NCBI RefSeq assembly: GCF_012489685.1
Contig: NC_080042.1
Coordinates: forward strand, 56,463,069-56,527,068
Source: Lotus japonicus
Lineage: Eukaryota; Streptophyta; Magnoliopsida; Fabales; Fabaceae
DNA length: 64,000 nt
Direction of reading: 5' to 3'
The notes under the pieces were generated by a model. The model searched no databases and was not told the origin of the DNA. It saw only the letters and a list, made by a program, of their open reading frames with translations. The position numbers and the translations under genes were made by a program. Positions 31,929-43,092 of this stretch are shown here, one piece after another; position 1 is the stretch's first letter; each line of letters begins with the position of its first letter.

Positions 31929-33110
31929 TTCGAGCATAGCTCGAATTTCGGCTTACGCAGCCGAGAACAAAATAAGAACGGCCTTAGAGGCCGAAAGAAT
32001 GGCCAAAGAAATGGCTACTGATGAAGCTAATGTCTCAATTCTGCCTGTCGAAATGACATCTCAGGAGGAGGCAACAATGAATAAGGATAACACGCGCTTG
32101 GAAGAAGACGAGCAGAGTGTCGAAGAATTTGAAGATCTCCGTAATTTAAGGCTGGATTGCATCTACGATGATAGCCCATTGGGTTTCGAAAAGCCAGCGA
32201 TCGATATTTCCAAGAAAATGGAAGCACAGGACCCTTTGGAAGAAGTGGACTTGGGTGATGGCTCAGAAAAGAAGCCAACATACATCAGTGCTCTTATTGA
32301 CCCAGAGTTAAAAGATAGGATGGTGAAATTACTCAAAGAGTTCAAAAACTGTTTTGCTTGGGATTATGATGAAATGCCAGGACTGAGTTGAGAACTGGTA
32401 GAATTGCAGTTACCCATCAAAGAAGATAAGAAACCAGTCAAGCAATTACCTAGGAGGTTCCATCCAAACATGTTAGTAAAAATCAAAGAAGAAATCGAAA
32501 GGCTCCTCAGGTGCAAGTTTATCAGGACAGCTCGATATGTGGATTGGTTAGCCAACGTGGTCCCAGTAATCAAGAAGAATGGAAAGATGAGGGTTTGTAT
32601 CGACTTTCGTGATCTCAATGCTGCCACTCCAAAAGATGAGTATCACATGCCTATTGCTGAAATGATGGTGGATTCCGCTGCTGGTCACGAATACTTAAGC
32701 TTGTTGGATGGTTATTCAGGCTACAACCAAATCTTCATAGCAGAAGAAGATGTGTCGAAGACAGCTTTTCGATGTCCTGGTGCCTTGGGGACATATGAGT
32801 GGGTGGTCATGCCATTTGGGTTGAAAAACGCTGGTGCGACCTACCAAAGGGTAATGAATACCATTTTTCATGATTTTATTGAAACTTTCATGCAGGTCTA
32901 CATTGATGGCATATTGTGGTGAAATCCCCATCAAGGGATGACCATTTATCCCATCTAAGGAAATCCTTTGAGAGGATGAGGAAATATGGCTTAAAGATGA
33001 ACCCCCTTAAATGTGCCTTTGGTGTTATTGCAGGTGATTTTTTGGGTTTTGTGGTGCATAAAAAGGGCATCGAGATCAACAAAAACAAAGCTAAAGCCAT
33101 TCTCTTGTGT
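31929..33110 (+). pseudogene. Reverse transcriptase of element D, inactivated
   Basis: The RT leader (FAWDYDEMPGLS) ends in TGA at about 32389-32391. The next frame carries the fingers and palm: VKQLPRRFHPNM, NVVPVIKKNGKMRVCIDFRDLN, YSGYNQIFIAEEDVSKTAF, MPFGLKNAGATYQRVMN. The catalytic YIDD box reads YIDG (about 32898-32909), losing the second Asp, and is followed by a small insertion and TGA. The frame then shifts into SFERMRKYGLKMNPLKCAFGV and GDFLGFVVHKKGIEINKNKAKAI. At about 33100-33110 it is fused, out of frame, to sequence from just before RNase H; the RT thumb/connection is deleted. The domain cannot be active. Confidence 0.92.
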
Positions 33111-35094
33111 AAAGCTGAAATATTATATAAAGCCAATCGATGTAATGGTTTTTTCTCATTATGATATAATAAAGCACATGTTATCCAAACTAATCTTGCA
33201 TAGTCGAATTGGTAAATGGGCTTTGGCCCTAACCGAATATTCACTAACTTATGCCCCATTAAAAGCAATTAAGGGGCAAGCAGTTGCTGATTTCTTAGCA
33301 GATCATACTATGCCTAAAGAAATCGTAACTTACGTGGGCATACAGCCTTGGAAGTTATATTTCGACGGTTCCAGCCATAAGAATGGAACCGGAATCGGGA
33401 TGTTCATCATGTCCCCGCAAGGCATCCCCACTAAATTCAAATTTAGGATCAAGGATAATTGCTCGAACAATGAAGTTGAGTATGAGGCATTGATATCGGG
33501 CCTCGAGATCTTGCTAGCTCTGGGGGCAAAGAACGTTGTCGTAAAAGGAGATTCCGAGTTGGTGGTAAAGCAGCTCACCAAAGAATACAAGTGCGTTAGC
33601 GAGCATCTAGCCAAATATTATGTAAAAGCAAACAATTTGTTGGCTAAATTCGACGAGGTCGGAATAGGTCATGTTCCTAGAATAAAGAACCAAGAAGCCA
33701 ATGAATTGGCGCAGATTGCTTCTGGGTATATGATAGATAGGCTAAAGTTGACAGAGCTAATTAAGATCAAAGAAAAGCTGAGCCCTTCGGATCTCGACAT
33801 TATGGTCATTGATAACCTAACCCCTAACGATTGGAGAAAGCCAATTGTCGAGTACCTGCAGAACCCAGTAGGGTCAACTGATAGAAAAGTCAAGTACAGG
33901 GCTCTAAGTTACACCATCTTAGGCAACGAGTTGTTCAAAAAGAACGTCGACGGCACATTGTTGAAATGTTTAAGCGAGGACGACGCATTTATAGCTGTAT
34001 CAGGTACTCACGATGGCCTGTGTGGTGCTCACCAAGCAGGGGCCAAAATGAAATGGATTCTATTCAGGAAAGGTTTGTATTGGCCAACTATCATGAAAGA
34101 TTGCATTGAATATGCAAAAGGCTGTCAAGATTGTCAAAAACATTCAGGAATCCAGCACGTGCCAGCTAGCGAATTGCACTCTATTATCAAGCCATGGCCT
34201 TTTAGGGGATGGGCAATAGACTTAATTGGCGAAATTCACCCACCCTCATCAAAGCAGCATAGATATATTATTGTGGCAGTCGACTATTTCACTAAATGGG
34301 TCGAAGCCATTCCACTACCAAACGTGACACAAGAAACGGTAATCGAGTTTATACAAAACCATATTGTGTATCGATTTGGATTACCAGAGTCCATCACGAC
34401 AGACCAAGGCACAGTGTTTGTGGGACGCAAAGTGGCAGCCTTTGCAGAATCCTGGGGCATCAAGCTTTTAACCTCGACCCCTTACTACGCTCAGGCTAAT
34501 GGCCAAGTAGAAGCAGCCAATAAAATTCTAATAAGCTTAATCAAGAAGCATGTGGGTCGAAAACCAAAAAGATGGCATGAGTCGTTAAGCCAAGTCCTGT
34601 GGGCTTACCGGAATTCACCAAGGGAAGCGACAGGAACAACGCCTTTTCGACTGGCCTATGGCCAAGAAGCCGTGCTACCCGCAGAAGTATATTTGCAATC
34701 GTGTCGAATTCAAAGACAAGAGGAAATTCCAAGTGAAGTTTACTGGAATATGATGCTAGATGAAATGGTTAACCTCGACGAAGAAAGGCTCTTGGCACTG
34801 GACGTTTTAACAAGGCAAAAGGATCGCATAGCTAAAGCATACAATAAAAAGGTTAAAGATCGATCTTTTAGTACAGGTGATTACGTGTGGAAAGTTATTC
34901 TCCCAATGGATAAAAAGGATAGAGCTTATGGGAAATGGACCCCCAATTGGGAAGGGCCATTTGCAGTCGAGAAAACGTTACCTATTAATGCTTACGTAAT
35001 TAAGGAATTGAGCAATCAGCGTCAATGTGTTACAATAAATGGCAAGTATTTAAAAGCATATAAGCCAATGTTGCACGAACTTAAAATCGAATGA
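33107..35094 (+). CDS. RNase H and integrase of element D
   Basis: An open frame to 35094; homology begins near 33107 (KLKYYIKPIDVMVFSHYDI), so the nominal frame start at 33013 is out-of-frame RT sequence. RNase H residues are visible as LYFDGSSHKNG, NNEVEYEALISGLE, VKGDSELV and NQEANELAQIA. Integrase has the HHCC-type zinc region (HDGLCGAHQAG to CQDCQKH), then the catalytic core with WAIDLIGE, TTDQGTVF and ANGQVEAANK (D, D, E), and a C-terminal GPFAVEKTLP-type domain. All catalytic acids are present. It lacks its own start and depends on a pol fusion that is broken upstream, so expression is doubtful. Confidence 0.9.
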
Positions 35095-35178
35095 AACATG
35101 AGCGTTAAAATTGCCAAATTATATTCATTGATCGGAAAAACATTACAGGTATGGCAAAATACAAATAAAACTAGAAGC

Positions 35179-35652
35179 CTAAAAGGGAAGAATGGCCCTG
35201 TATCCGTCATATCTAGCTTGCATGGGTGCTAATCGATCCACCAGCGCCACCATCTGGCCCTCAAGTCGAGCCTTCTTTTGACGAGCAACCAGGTCTTCAA
35301 GGGAGGCTGTAGATATCTCGACGGCTAATCGAACGAGACCTTCTGGATCTTGTTGATCCAAAGAGGCCTGGAGAAAATCGAATTTCTCCCTCCACTCATC
35401 TATTTGGTGTTCTTGAAAGAACACCATTACTGAAAGCTCCCGGAACTCTTCAAATAGAGGCTTGGCTTCCAAGAGGAGCCCCTGGAATTCCTGAAGAAGA
35501 ATTCTGACGCGCGCGATGATTGGCCTATGAAGCAGTTGATCAATGAGCTCTAAAAGCTCATCAAGGCCAGCAGAGGAGTCATACAGGTTCTGGAAAAGGT
35601 CATCCTGGAAAGCCAGGTCCCTGATACGATGAAGGATGATTCTGCTATCCAT
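35179..35652 (-). CDS. Antisense gene 2 of element D, small helical protein
   Basis: This is a 157-residue ORF on the strand opposite gag-pol, ending 85 bases from the integrase stop. The start MDSRIILHRIRDL at 35652 is preferred to an upstream ATG at 35745, because a TATA box (minus strand TATTATAAAT, 35744-35753) lies about 92 bases before 35652 and overlaps the upstream ATG. The protein is Leu/Glu/Arg-rich with heptad-like spacing (LDELLELIDQLLHRPI, LLLEAKPLFEEFRELS) and probably all-helical. No known domain is recognised. Convergent arrangement with pol could allow antisense overlap of 3' ends. The function is unknown. Confidence 0.7.
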   Translation of the reverse strand: MDSRIILHRIRDLAFQDDLFQNLYDSSAGLDELLELIDQLLHRPIIARVRILLQEFQGLLLEAKPLFEEFRELSVMVFFQEHQIDEWREKFDFLQASLDQQDPEGLVRLAVEISTASLEDLVARQKKARLEGQMVALVDRLAPMQARYDGYRAILPF

Positions 35653-35743
35653 GGTTAAGGGTGAAAGGTTCTTAGATCGCAGGAAGAAGATGAGAATGGA
35701 AGGAAGAAGAGTTGCTGGTGAAAGACGAGTAAAAAACGGCTCC

Positions 35744-35753
35744 ATTTATAATA
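35744..35753 (-). promoter_or_regulatory. TATA box of antisense gene 2
   Basis: The minus strand reads TATTATAAAT about 92 bases upstream of the ATG at 35652. Confidence 0.6.
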
Positions 35754-36160
35754 GGGAAGTAACAAACAGCCGCATTAATGCAAGCATGCAGTTACCAAAG
35801 CGTTAGCCAAACACGGCAAGCCACGTCAGCCACCACCACAAGTGGAGGAAGTTCTTAAATCGTTGAACGAGAACGTGATAAAAGCGTTATAAATTATCGT
35901 GGTTTCCAAGGAAATTTAGAAGGTGAAAGGTTGCCAAGTTAAATGGTGTGAAACTCAACAATACAATGCAGGAAGTAATGCAACAAAGACTGAATCGACA
36001 ATAAAATGCAAATCGAGAAATAAAACATGTCGAGCATTGCCAATACAAATTCATTCATTAATCAGAAGTCGAACAGAGTTACAGGAATGATTGTCACAAA
36101 GTTGGCAACAAAGGCCACAATAGATCCATGGCCATTACAATAAAACAACAATTATGAAGC
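35754..36160. other. Spacer between the two antisense genes of element D
   Basis: No ORF is supported. It presumably holds the 3' UTR of the PMD gene and the upstream region of antisense gene 2. Confidence 0.6.
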
Positions 36161-39100
36161 CTAAATCCTCGACTTGAAGGCTTCAAGCTGAACCCCGGCA
36201 GCAGCAATCCTGGAATCCAAGCTTTGCTTCACGCGCCGCTCCGCTGCAACCTCTTTAGAAAGTTGAGCTGTTGATAACATCACATTTGTGCACTCGGCAG
36301 CAAGAGTATTCAGCCGGGAATTCACAGCTGGGCCTTCATCAATCAACATTGCCTTCTGCTTCTCTAGCCTCGCCACCTCCCTTTGAAGCTCGTCCAGTCG
36401 AGCATCAACACTTGACAACTCATCTGCTATAAGAGCTTTCCTAGCAGTCAGCTTCAGAACTTCATCCTTCGAAGGCAGGAGTCCATTGGTGTTGGAAGCC
36501 ACTTGTGCCTGCTTAGTCTCAATGAGTTGCTCCACCGCAATGGCTTTGTCAAGTGTGGCCAAGATATCGACCAAGAGAGTCTGAAGCTCGACGAGAGCAT
36601 CTGCTCGAATTTGGTCAAGTCGTTGGCCCAATAGGAAGGCAAGCAGCTCTTTAACCTCCTGGCCTAATCGAGGGTTAGCTCGAACCCCGTTGATAAAGCC
36701 CGCATCGAAAACCAGCCCTTTTAACTTCACAAAAGCCTCTTCAATCCGGCTATCGTCGGCCGCTCCACCAGACTGAGCAGTCTCAGTAGTTTCAGCTTGG
36801 CGTGGTGGAGACTCGAGATCTAAAGTACCATCGAAGCTCTGGAAGATGGAAAGAGGGTCCTCGACTAAAAGAGCACTGAGCCTCTCACCAGAAGTATGGG
36901 AAGAGGCAGCCGTCTTAGAGGAAGCTGAGCCTCCCTTAGCATGAGGAGAAAGCAAAGCGACCCTGGCACCTTGTTGAGGTTGCTGAGGAGAAGGTTGAGG
37001 CTGTTGGGGAGAAGCTTGAGGCTGTCGAGAGGAAGGTTCAGAATGAGTCGAGACCAGAACATCAGCCTTGGGAGGGGGCATCACACCAATCACTTGGTCA
37101 GGCTGAATGATTGGAGGCACTTGACCCTCACTACCCTGCACCTCATCATGTGGTACATTTTCTTCACGAGCAGGGGAAGGCATGTTCTGCATGTCCTGCG
37201 GAGGAAAATTAGAAAGGTTATCTCGACATTCTTTGGTATAATAGGGTTCACAACCAGGATGTTGCCAAGCAATTGGTTTCGAGTTAAAATAGAATGTCAG
37301 CTTGTCCCACACAGGGTCTGACTCAGTAGAGTCTAAACTCGAACTAGAGGACTCTAAACTGCTCGGAGAGCTAGACAGGACAACTGGTGGGGGTTTAGAA
37401 GAAAACCATGTGGCTCGAGGTACAGCCATTTTAGACATGCCAACCCTCTGAAGAATAAAAGTAAAAACGATTGAGAAAGAGGAAAAGAAAGCGAATTGAG
37501 ACGAGATGTGAGTTAATGATTCACCTTAGGGCCAGATTCTTTGAGAGGACTGGAGCTGGTCAAACTCTTGGAATGGTGGGAAGAGGAGCTGCCAGATTTA
37601 CGACTAGACCTCTTCCTGGAGGTCTTCTTGGCCAGAGCCATCTCGACAGGAATCAGTGTAGTACCTTGAAGCAGAGGGCTGGAAGCCTGCTGATCAACAC
37701 CTTGCTGCATTTCCTCGCGCTGACTGGCTGACTTAGCCGGGGAGGGATTTCCCACAGGAAGTTCACCAGCACCTTTAGCCCTTTTTTTGCTTGCAGAAGT
37801 GGTAGGGGTGGCCCCTCGTTTTCGACTCTGAAGACAAAAAACAAACGATCACAAAGATATACATGTCGAATAAAGGTCAAAGTTTCACAGGGTTCAGTAT
37901 TACCTTAGGCATCTTGAGCTTATCAGCTAGAGCAACATCATCTTCATCATCCTCAACTTCGACAGTAGCAGAAGTTACCCGAGGAGAGGCTTGAGAGGTC
38001 GGTCGCGGAATCGGCTCAGCTGCAAAAGGAAAACAAAGGAAAATCAAACCATAAGTATCGCGAAGATGCCAGGTCGAAATGATTACCTTGACCAATAAGC
38101 GTGCTTATCGATATGTGGTTGAAGATTTCAACCGGCACATGGAGAGGGTAATTCCATAGGTAACGCTTGGTCCAGGTCACCCGCTTCCGGGGGGGCAGTG
38201 CACTATGGTAAAAAATTTTGATACTCACATGATCAACCCACTTAGGAAGTACCACCGGAAAAGCCAAAGCATACTTACAAGTAGGCAGTGGTGGGAACCT
38301 AAAGCTTGTTTTTCGAATAATGAAAGAAAGACCATCCTCGTTAGAAGGGATGCTCAATCGGGTTTTCTTGGCTTTAGCTTCCCACATTTGCCTTAGAACT
38401 TGGGCTGCTTTGGCCACCGTTTCCTGAAGTCGAGGACCCGGAAAGTATACTACACCGAAGAATTGTTGAAAAGCGTTGATCTCAGATGTATGCATACCTT
38501 TGGTTTTCTTTGGGGCCTGCTTCTGCAAAAGAAAAATATTCGTTAAGCGCTGGAAGCAATCTTCAATTGGCTCCGAAATATCATGCCAATAAGCAGACCA
38601 CCACGCCTTAAACGCCTGAGTAACGTAAAAGGATGGAGTAAAACTGAAAGGACTAAGACCAAGCAGCTCCTCCTCGTTGTAGTAGCTAATGGTAGTGTCG
38701 AAAGCACTACGTTTGGTGATGGTACCAGGATAGAGGACGAGGGATTTGTCGAACAAGGTATTGGGCAAATCCTGGCTCAGCCCAAATTGTTGAGACACGA
38801 GCTGAGGATTGTACCCACAAAGAGTGAAATCATTACTGGCAAAGTTGATGGTCAGCACCCTGGGAGATAATATAGTCTGCCAAAGTTCGACTTGATGCTG
38901 AGAGAGGTTCTCTGAGCCAGGAAGATTGGGGTAAGAGTTCCTTAGCCACCGAGGGCCATAAGAAGGTTTGTGACACGGTGCAAAGCTCGAGCGGAAACGT
39001 TTCAGCTCGAAGAACATGGTAAGTACTTCTTAAAATCAGCTTCGAACGTGGAGGCATCATAAGGAGGAGTAAGGGCTTCAAGTCTGAAAGCATCAACCCT

Positions 39101-40107
39101 CGTGTTAGACACCACAGGAGGGGGTTCTTGGCTGGAAGAAACGATTTGAAAACCGCATTCATCCAAAGTTGAAGGAGCCAGAAATGACCAGCTGCATTCA
39201 AAGACGCAACCTTGGGATCTCGAATGTCGGCTATCGCCTCATTGATCATTTGGTAAAGATTGCCAAGCACAAGCCTAGCCATGGCGATAATTCGACCCTC
39301 ATGTAGCAGGTTGGCCAAAGGAAGAAGTTTAGCCGGAATCCTCAAGGATTTGGTGCAGAACACATAGGCAGAAAGCCAATACAACAGAAACGCGACATGC
39401 TCATCATCGGAGACTTCACCATCCTCGACGTAGTGATCCTTAATAAACTTGCTAAAAGCAATATTATCCGTCGGAATGGCAATAGGATTGGTGGGAGCAG
39501 CAGAGGAATGGTAATCATCACCCACCACCCAAAGGCCAGTAATGGCAGCAACATCAAGGAGAGTGGGAGAAAGCATCCCAAAGGGGACATGGAAGCTATT
39601 GGTAGACCGCTCCCAAAAGAAAAGAGAACTTAAAAGCATAGCAGGGTTGTAAGAAATCGGCAACCTCGACAACTGAATGAGGTCGAAAATTCCAGTGACT
39701 TTCCAATGCCCAGACTTACTGGCCTCCACTCTGTCGAGCCATTTCAGATAGGCTCCTTCACCAGCAGTAGGGTTAGGAGGCGCAGCCCTAAAAGTCCTTT
39801 TGGGATCTTTCAGAAAGGGCAAGCGGTAAGAAGGTCGAAATGCAAGAATAAGCTCATCCCCACGAACGCTGGGGTGAAACTGCTCATAATCCTCAGGAAG
39901 ACTGTTAGGCCTTCCCTTCTTCGCCTTCTTCAAAGGGCCTAAAATGGCACGTAAATTGCCATTCACAGAAATAGGAATAAATACCTGGGATTTCCAGATG
40001 GCCCGTTTCTCCACTTCGTACGGTGGGTCTGGAATGGGAGTGCGTTTGGCCTCATTCATCTCACACGCAGCGGCCAAGGGAATGACATTGTCGGAACTGG
40101 AAGCCAT
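36161..40107 (-). CDS. Antisense gene 1 of element D: plant mobile domain (PMD) protein with coiled-coil tail, four exons
   Basis: Exons on the minus strand are 40107-38087, 38019-37904, 37827-37525 and 37447-36161. The introns (67, 76 and 77 bp) are all GT-AG (CAAG/GTAATC, AAG/GTAATA and AAG/GTGAAT donors; TTGCAG, TTCAG and TTCAG acceptors). Phases 1, 0 and 0 keep the frame throughout. Exon 1 has PMD features (SSLFFWERSTNSFHVPFGM, TLLDVAAITGLWVVGDDY, DDEHVAFLLYWLSAYVFC, HFWLLQLWMNAVF) and continues as FFELKRFRSSFAPC to TKRYLWNYPLHVPVE. Two apparent frameshifts lie at about 39000-39160. Exons 2-3 are acidic then basic/Ser-rich (VEVEDDEDDVALADKLK; KKTSRKRSSRKSGSSSSHH). Exon 4 ends in a long coiled coil (LDELQREVARLEKQKAML). 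PMD proteins are known both as host genes (MAIN/MAIL1) and in transposons. The role here is unknown. Confidence 0.8.
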
Positions 40108-40240
40108 AGAAATGTTCAGAGAGCGCACCAGGAAAGCAAAGACCAAACGATTGAAGATGATTACAAGTAGAATCAGGCAAAAGCTTGAGTGTTTGAAAAC
40201 GGTAAAGCTTGCAGAGGGCCAACAATGGCGTATTTATAGG
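40108..40240 (-). promoter_or_regulatory. Promoter and 5' UTR of antisense gene 1
   Basis: The minus strand has a TATA box CCTATAAATA at 40231-40240, 124-134 bases before the ATG at 40105-40107. The leader between them has no other ATG in a long frame. This promoter lies inside the element but outside the LTR. Confidence 0.7.
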
Positions 40241-40575
40241 CAAATGAAGGGTCGGACGTGAAGCTGCATTATAGAACGGTGCATAAAATTTTTTTGAAAT
40301 CCAACGGTTATTTTATTATATAACCGCAAACCCTAACATAAAGGCTAGGAAAGGGTCATGATTACCCTAGAATAGAGACGGCAGACGACAGGCGAAGTCA
40401 GACGTCAAGGCTTCTGATTGGAGCAAAAGTCAAACGATAGGATCTCTGATGGGACCTGAAATCAGAAAGTGGAAAGTCGCGAACAGCCGTCAAGCTCCAT
40501 CGAAATACACGAGCAAAAAAATGCTTGATCCCTCCAAGGTCTGGTAGTCGAGAATCAACATTTTTGGGGGGCATC
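40241..40575 (+). other. Element D 3' end with polypurine tract
   Basis: Non-coding. The bases before the 3' LTR include a G-run (TTTTTGGGGGGCATC, 40561-40575), which probably serves as the polypurine tract. On the minus strand this is the upstream region of antisense gene 1. Confidence 0.6.
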
Positions 40576-41359
40576 TGTTGGCCCAATATTTTGGCCCAAG
40601 AAAGAAAAACGCATTCGGCCCAAAAATACCCAAGGTAGTCGAATTCGGACTAAGGAAAGGAAAAAGAAAATGCACCAAGTTCATGAGGCAGCCGAATTCG
40701 ACAATAGTGATTACTGCTAAACGCAGGCACATGTAACACGTGCCGCATTGACCAAGTCAGATTCTCACCACGTTAGTCGAAAACGTGGCCAAGAAACGGT
40801 TGAGGCAGTTGAAGAACACAACCCCCACCACTACGCATGGAACTTCCGGAGCAAGTATCAGATCGTGGGGAATCAGACCCACTAACCCGTCCAACAAGGA
40901 AGAAAACCGCCAAGGACACGCAGGACATGGAGCTCTATAAATAGGAAAATCCGATTCAGAAAAAAGGGTTCCCAACTCAAACTCTGAAAAATTCACCAGA
41001 AAGCTCTAATGTCCGCATCAATGAGACTCAAGGAGCAAAGCGTGATGATGGAGGAGTACGTTGCAGAACCAGCATTTTAGTTTTTGTGCATGAAGCTTGT
41101 TAATTTCCAGCTCTTTTGTGTAGTTTCCTGTCGAATTCCATATTCCTGATAGTGTTCATGTTATTTTGATTTGTCTGACTTCATGTAATTGATCCTTATG
41201 TAATTAAATCCAGTTATCTTTTGAGCCGATCATCATTGTCGAAAACCACTAACTCACACACGACACTTTGGCAAGACGTTTTCTCAAAAGGACCCTGAAA
41301 TCTAAACTTCCTTTAGTCGAACTAAGAGGATATTTGTTTACCAAAAATCAGTGTAAACA
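40576..41359 (+). repeat. 3' LTR of element D
   Basis: 784 bp, three base differences from the 5' LTR by my alignment (each T in the left copy, C in the right), followed by target duplication CATCC (41360-41364). Confidence 0.96.
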
Positions 41360-41364
41360 CATCC

Positions 41365-42618
41365 CACAGCAGCAAACAGCACAAAACAGCAGAGCACATT
41401 AGACCCGCATCAAAGCAGCATCAACACAGAAGCTGAGCGACAGCAGCAAAAACCTCGCAAAAACAGAAGCATCACAGCAGCAGCAGCTCAAAATGCCCCC
41501 AAGCAGCAACGCACAACCAACAGCAAACAGCAGCACCTCAAGCACAATAAATAATGTACTTTCACTCTGAATTGTCTCAGTTAAGTATAAAATTTGAAGT
41601 TTAAAGAATAATTTTAACAAATAATTGATTGACCTTATTTCTGTTTATTTTCCTTGGCAGATAAATAAGAGCTGCAAAAGTGATTTCTCGACATACATAA
41701 GAGGCAAAAACCAACTAATTGATTTAATGACCTTTAGTGCTATGTCAGCAAATTTCATGTGTTTTGATATCACTTGAGTGTAATGTAACCATACTTTAAC
41801 CTTAATTTTATAAGAACAATTTTATTCACATTTTATTTTAAAATGCAAGCTAACATCTGTTAGTACCCATACGAATAAATATCCAAATATAATCGTGATG
41901 AAGGTTAAATTGATTTGGGGTTTGCTTTGCAGTTTGCCCTCTCCTTTGTCATGCAATCTGCAACCAATAGAATGTTTTTCCTTACAAATTTTTTGGCTAG
42001 GTTTCATGCCAATTCCCAAAAAGAAAAACAGGGGTCCCTTCTTGGCTAGTGCATCCAATACTAGGAAAAGGAGAAAAAATCTTTTGGAATAAAGAAATTC
42101 CCACAAACTATATCTTTACAAGAAAAGAAATAATATTAATGATATAAAAAATGAAGAGAATCCCTAAAGATGCTGCTTCCAAGCTTCCTCTTTATGCTCT
42201 TCACTTTTCTCCTTATCTGTGTGAAGTGAGCAAGAATAATATTCTACATTGAACTATCTTATCTTCTTTCTCTCACATGAACTCACTCATTCAACTTTCA
42301 TCTATGGTTGACATGTTGGAAATTGGAACAACAACCTCCAAAAAAACATAAGCAACAGGGATTTATTGTCAGAACCATAGAAATTCTCTATACATGCACT
42401 GACAAACAACTATGTCTATGACATTTCTTGAATGATACAATACAGCAACTAGTCTAAGTACAAGTTTGGAAATTCTTCTACGGTTAACTCTAAAGCTAAA
42501 ATCAATTCAAGGGAAAAGCTTCAGTGAGTAGCTTCTACGTGTCATAATTGATTTTGAGGAAAATTAACTTGATACAAACATTCTATAAAATGTTGGCGAA
42601 AATGTTTCAAGCCCCTAC
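41365..42618. other. Flank between element D and the DUF761-like gene
   Basis: 41365-41545 is rich in CAGCAGC/CAGCA words (low complexity). The rest is AT-rich with no supported ORF; the part next to 42618 probably holds the 3' UTR of the minus-strand gene. Confidence 0.5.
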
Positions 42619-43092
42619 TTAATAACCCAATCTTTGGGCATAAATTTCTTTACTATTAGATTCATATGCCCTGTTTGATGTGCAGAAGAGTTCTTCTTTC
42701 CATCCTTTATTAATTTTCTCTATAAACTCTTCCACTCTTCTCCTCAGCTCATCATCCTCTTCCTCCACTTTTTCCTCTTCTTCATTTCTGTGATCTTCAT
42801 TGATTTGAGTTTCAATGTTGTCCGCTGGTTTTCCTTCTGTTTCTGCTTCCATCAAATGTGACACTTCTGCCACTTGTGACAATGATCCTTTATCTTCTTC
42901 CACTAGACACTTGAAGCTTGTTCCTTGCTTTTGATTTTCACCCACTGACACAAGGACTTCACTTTCTTGATGAACACTGATACTGGGCTTTAAGTCCAGT
43001 AGGATAATGACAATGATCAAATTGCAGCAGCAGAAAATGAATGCAGAGCTGGAAGCAGCTTGAGTGACAAGATCCAGTACAAAACCTAACAT
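42619..43092 (-). CDS. Small host protein, N-terminal membrane segment and C-terminal DUF761-like motif
   Basis: An intact single-exon frame of 157 residues starting MLGFVLDLVTQAASS at 43092 (the frame also extends upstream without an ATG). Residues about 15-35 are hydrophobic (FIFCCCNLIIVIILL), a likely membrane anchor. The middle is acidic and Glu-rich. The C-terminus has DELRRRVEEFIEKINKGWKEEL, resembling the DUF761 motif of small plant proteins, which usually sits at the C-terminal end. A TATA-like TTTAAATA (minus strand, about 43200-43208) lies a little over 100 bases upstream. It carries no disabling changes and is probably a real gene; its function is unknown. Confidence 0.72.
   Translation of the reverse strand: MLGFVLDLVTQAASSSAFIFCCCNLIIVIILLDLKPSISVHQESEVLVSVGENQKQGTSFKCLVEEDKGSLSQVAEVSHLMEAETEGKPADNIETQINEDHRNEEEEKVEEEDDELRRRVEEFIEKINKGWKEELFCTSNRAYESNSKEIYAQRLGY

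Larger units (their letters stand above)
27388..41359 (+). mobile_element. Complete Ty3/gypsy LTR retrotransposon with antisense genes, element D
   Basis: A 13,972-bp element with 784-bp LTRs (27388-28171 and 40576-41359) that differ at only three positions by my reading, and target duplication CATCC. The plus strand has PBS, gag, protease, RT, RNase H and integrase (to 35094). The 5.5 kb between integrase and 3' LTR carries two minus-strand genes, each with its own TATA box. Gag and RNase H-integrase frames are open; protease-RT is broken. Same family as element A. Confidence 0.95.

Noticed and set aside
33013..33106. First about 30 codons of the RNase H-integrase frame as real protein
   Set aside because: They are RT sequence read out of frame; in the RT frame the same bases give GDFLGFVVHKKGIEINK.
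35179..40146. Minus-strand ORFs as an independent host gene or a separate insertion within element D
   Set aside because: They lie wholly between integrase and 3' LTR, no terminal repeats or target duplication bracket them, and an analogous antisense gene occurs at the same place in elements B and E.
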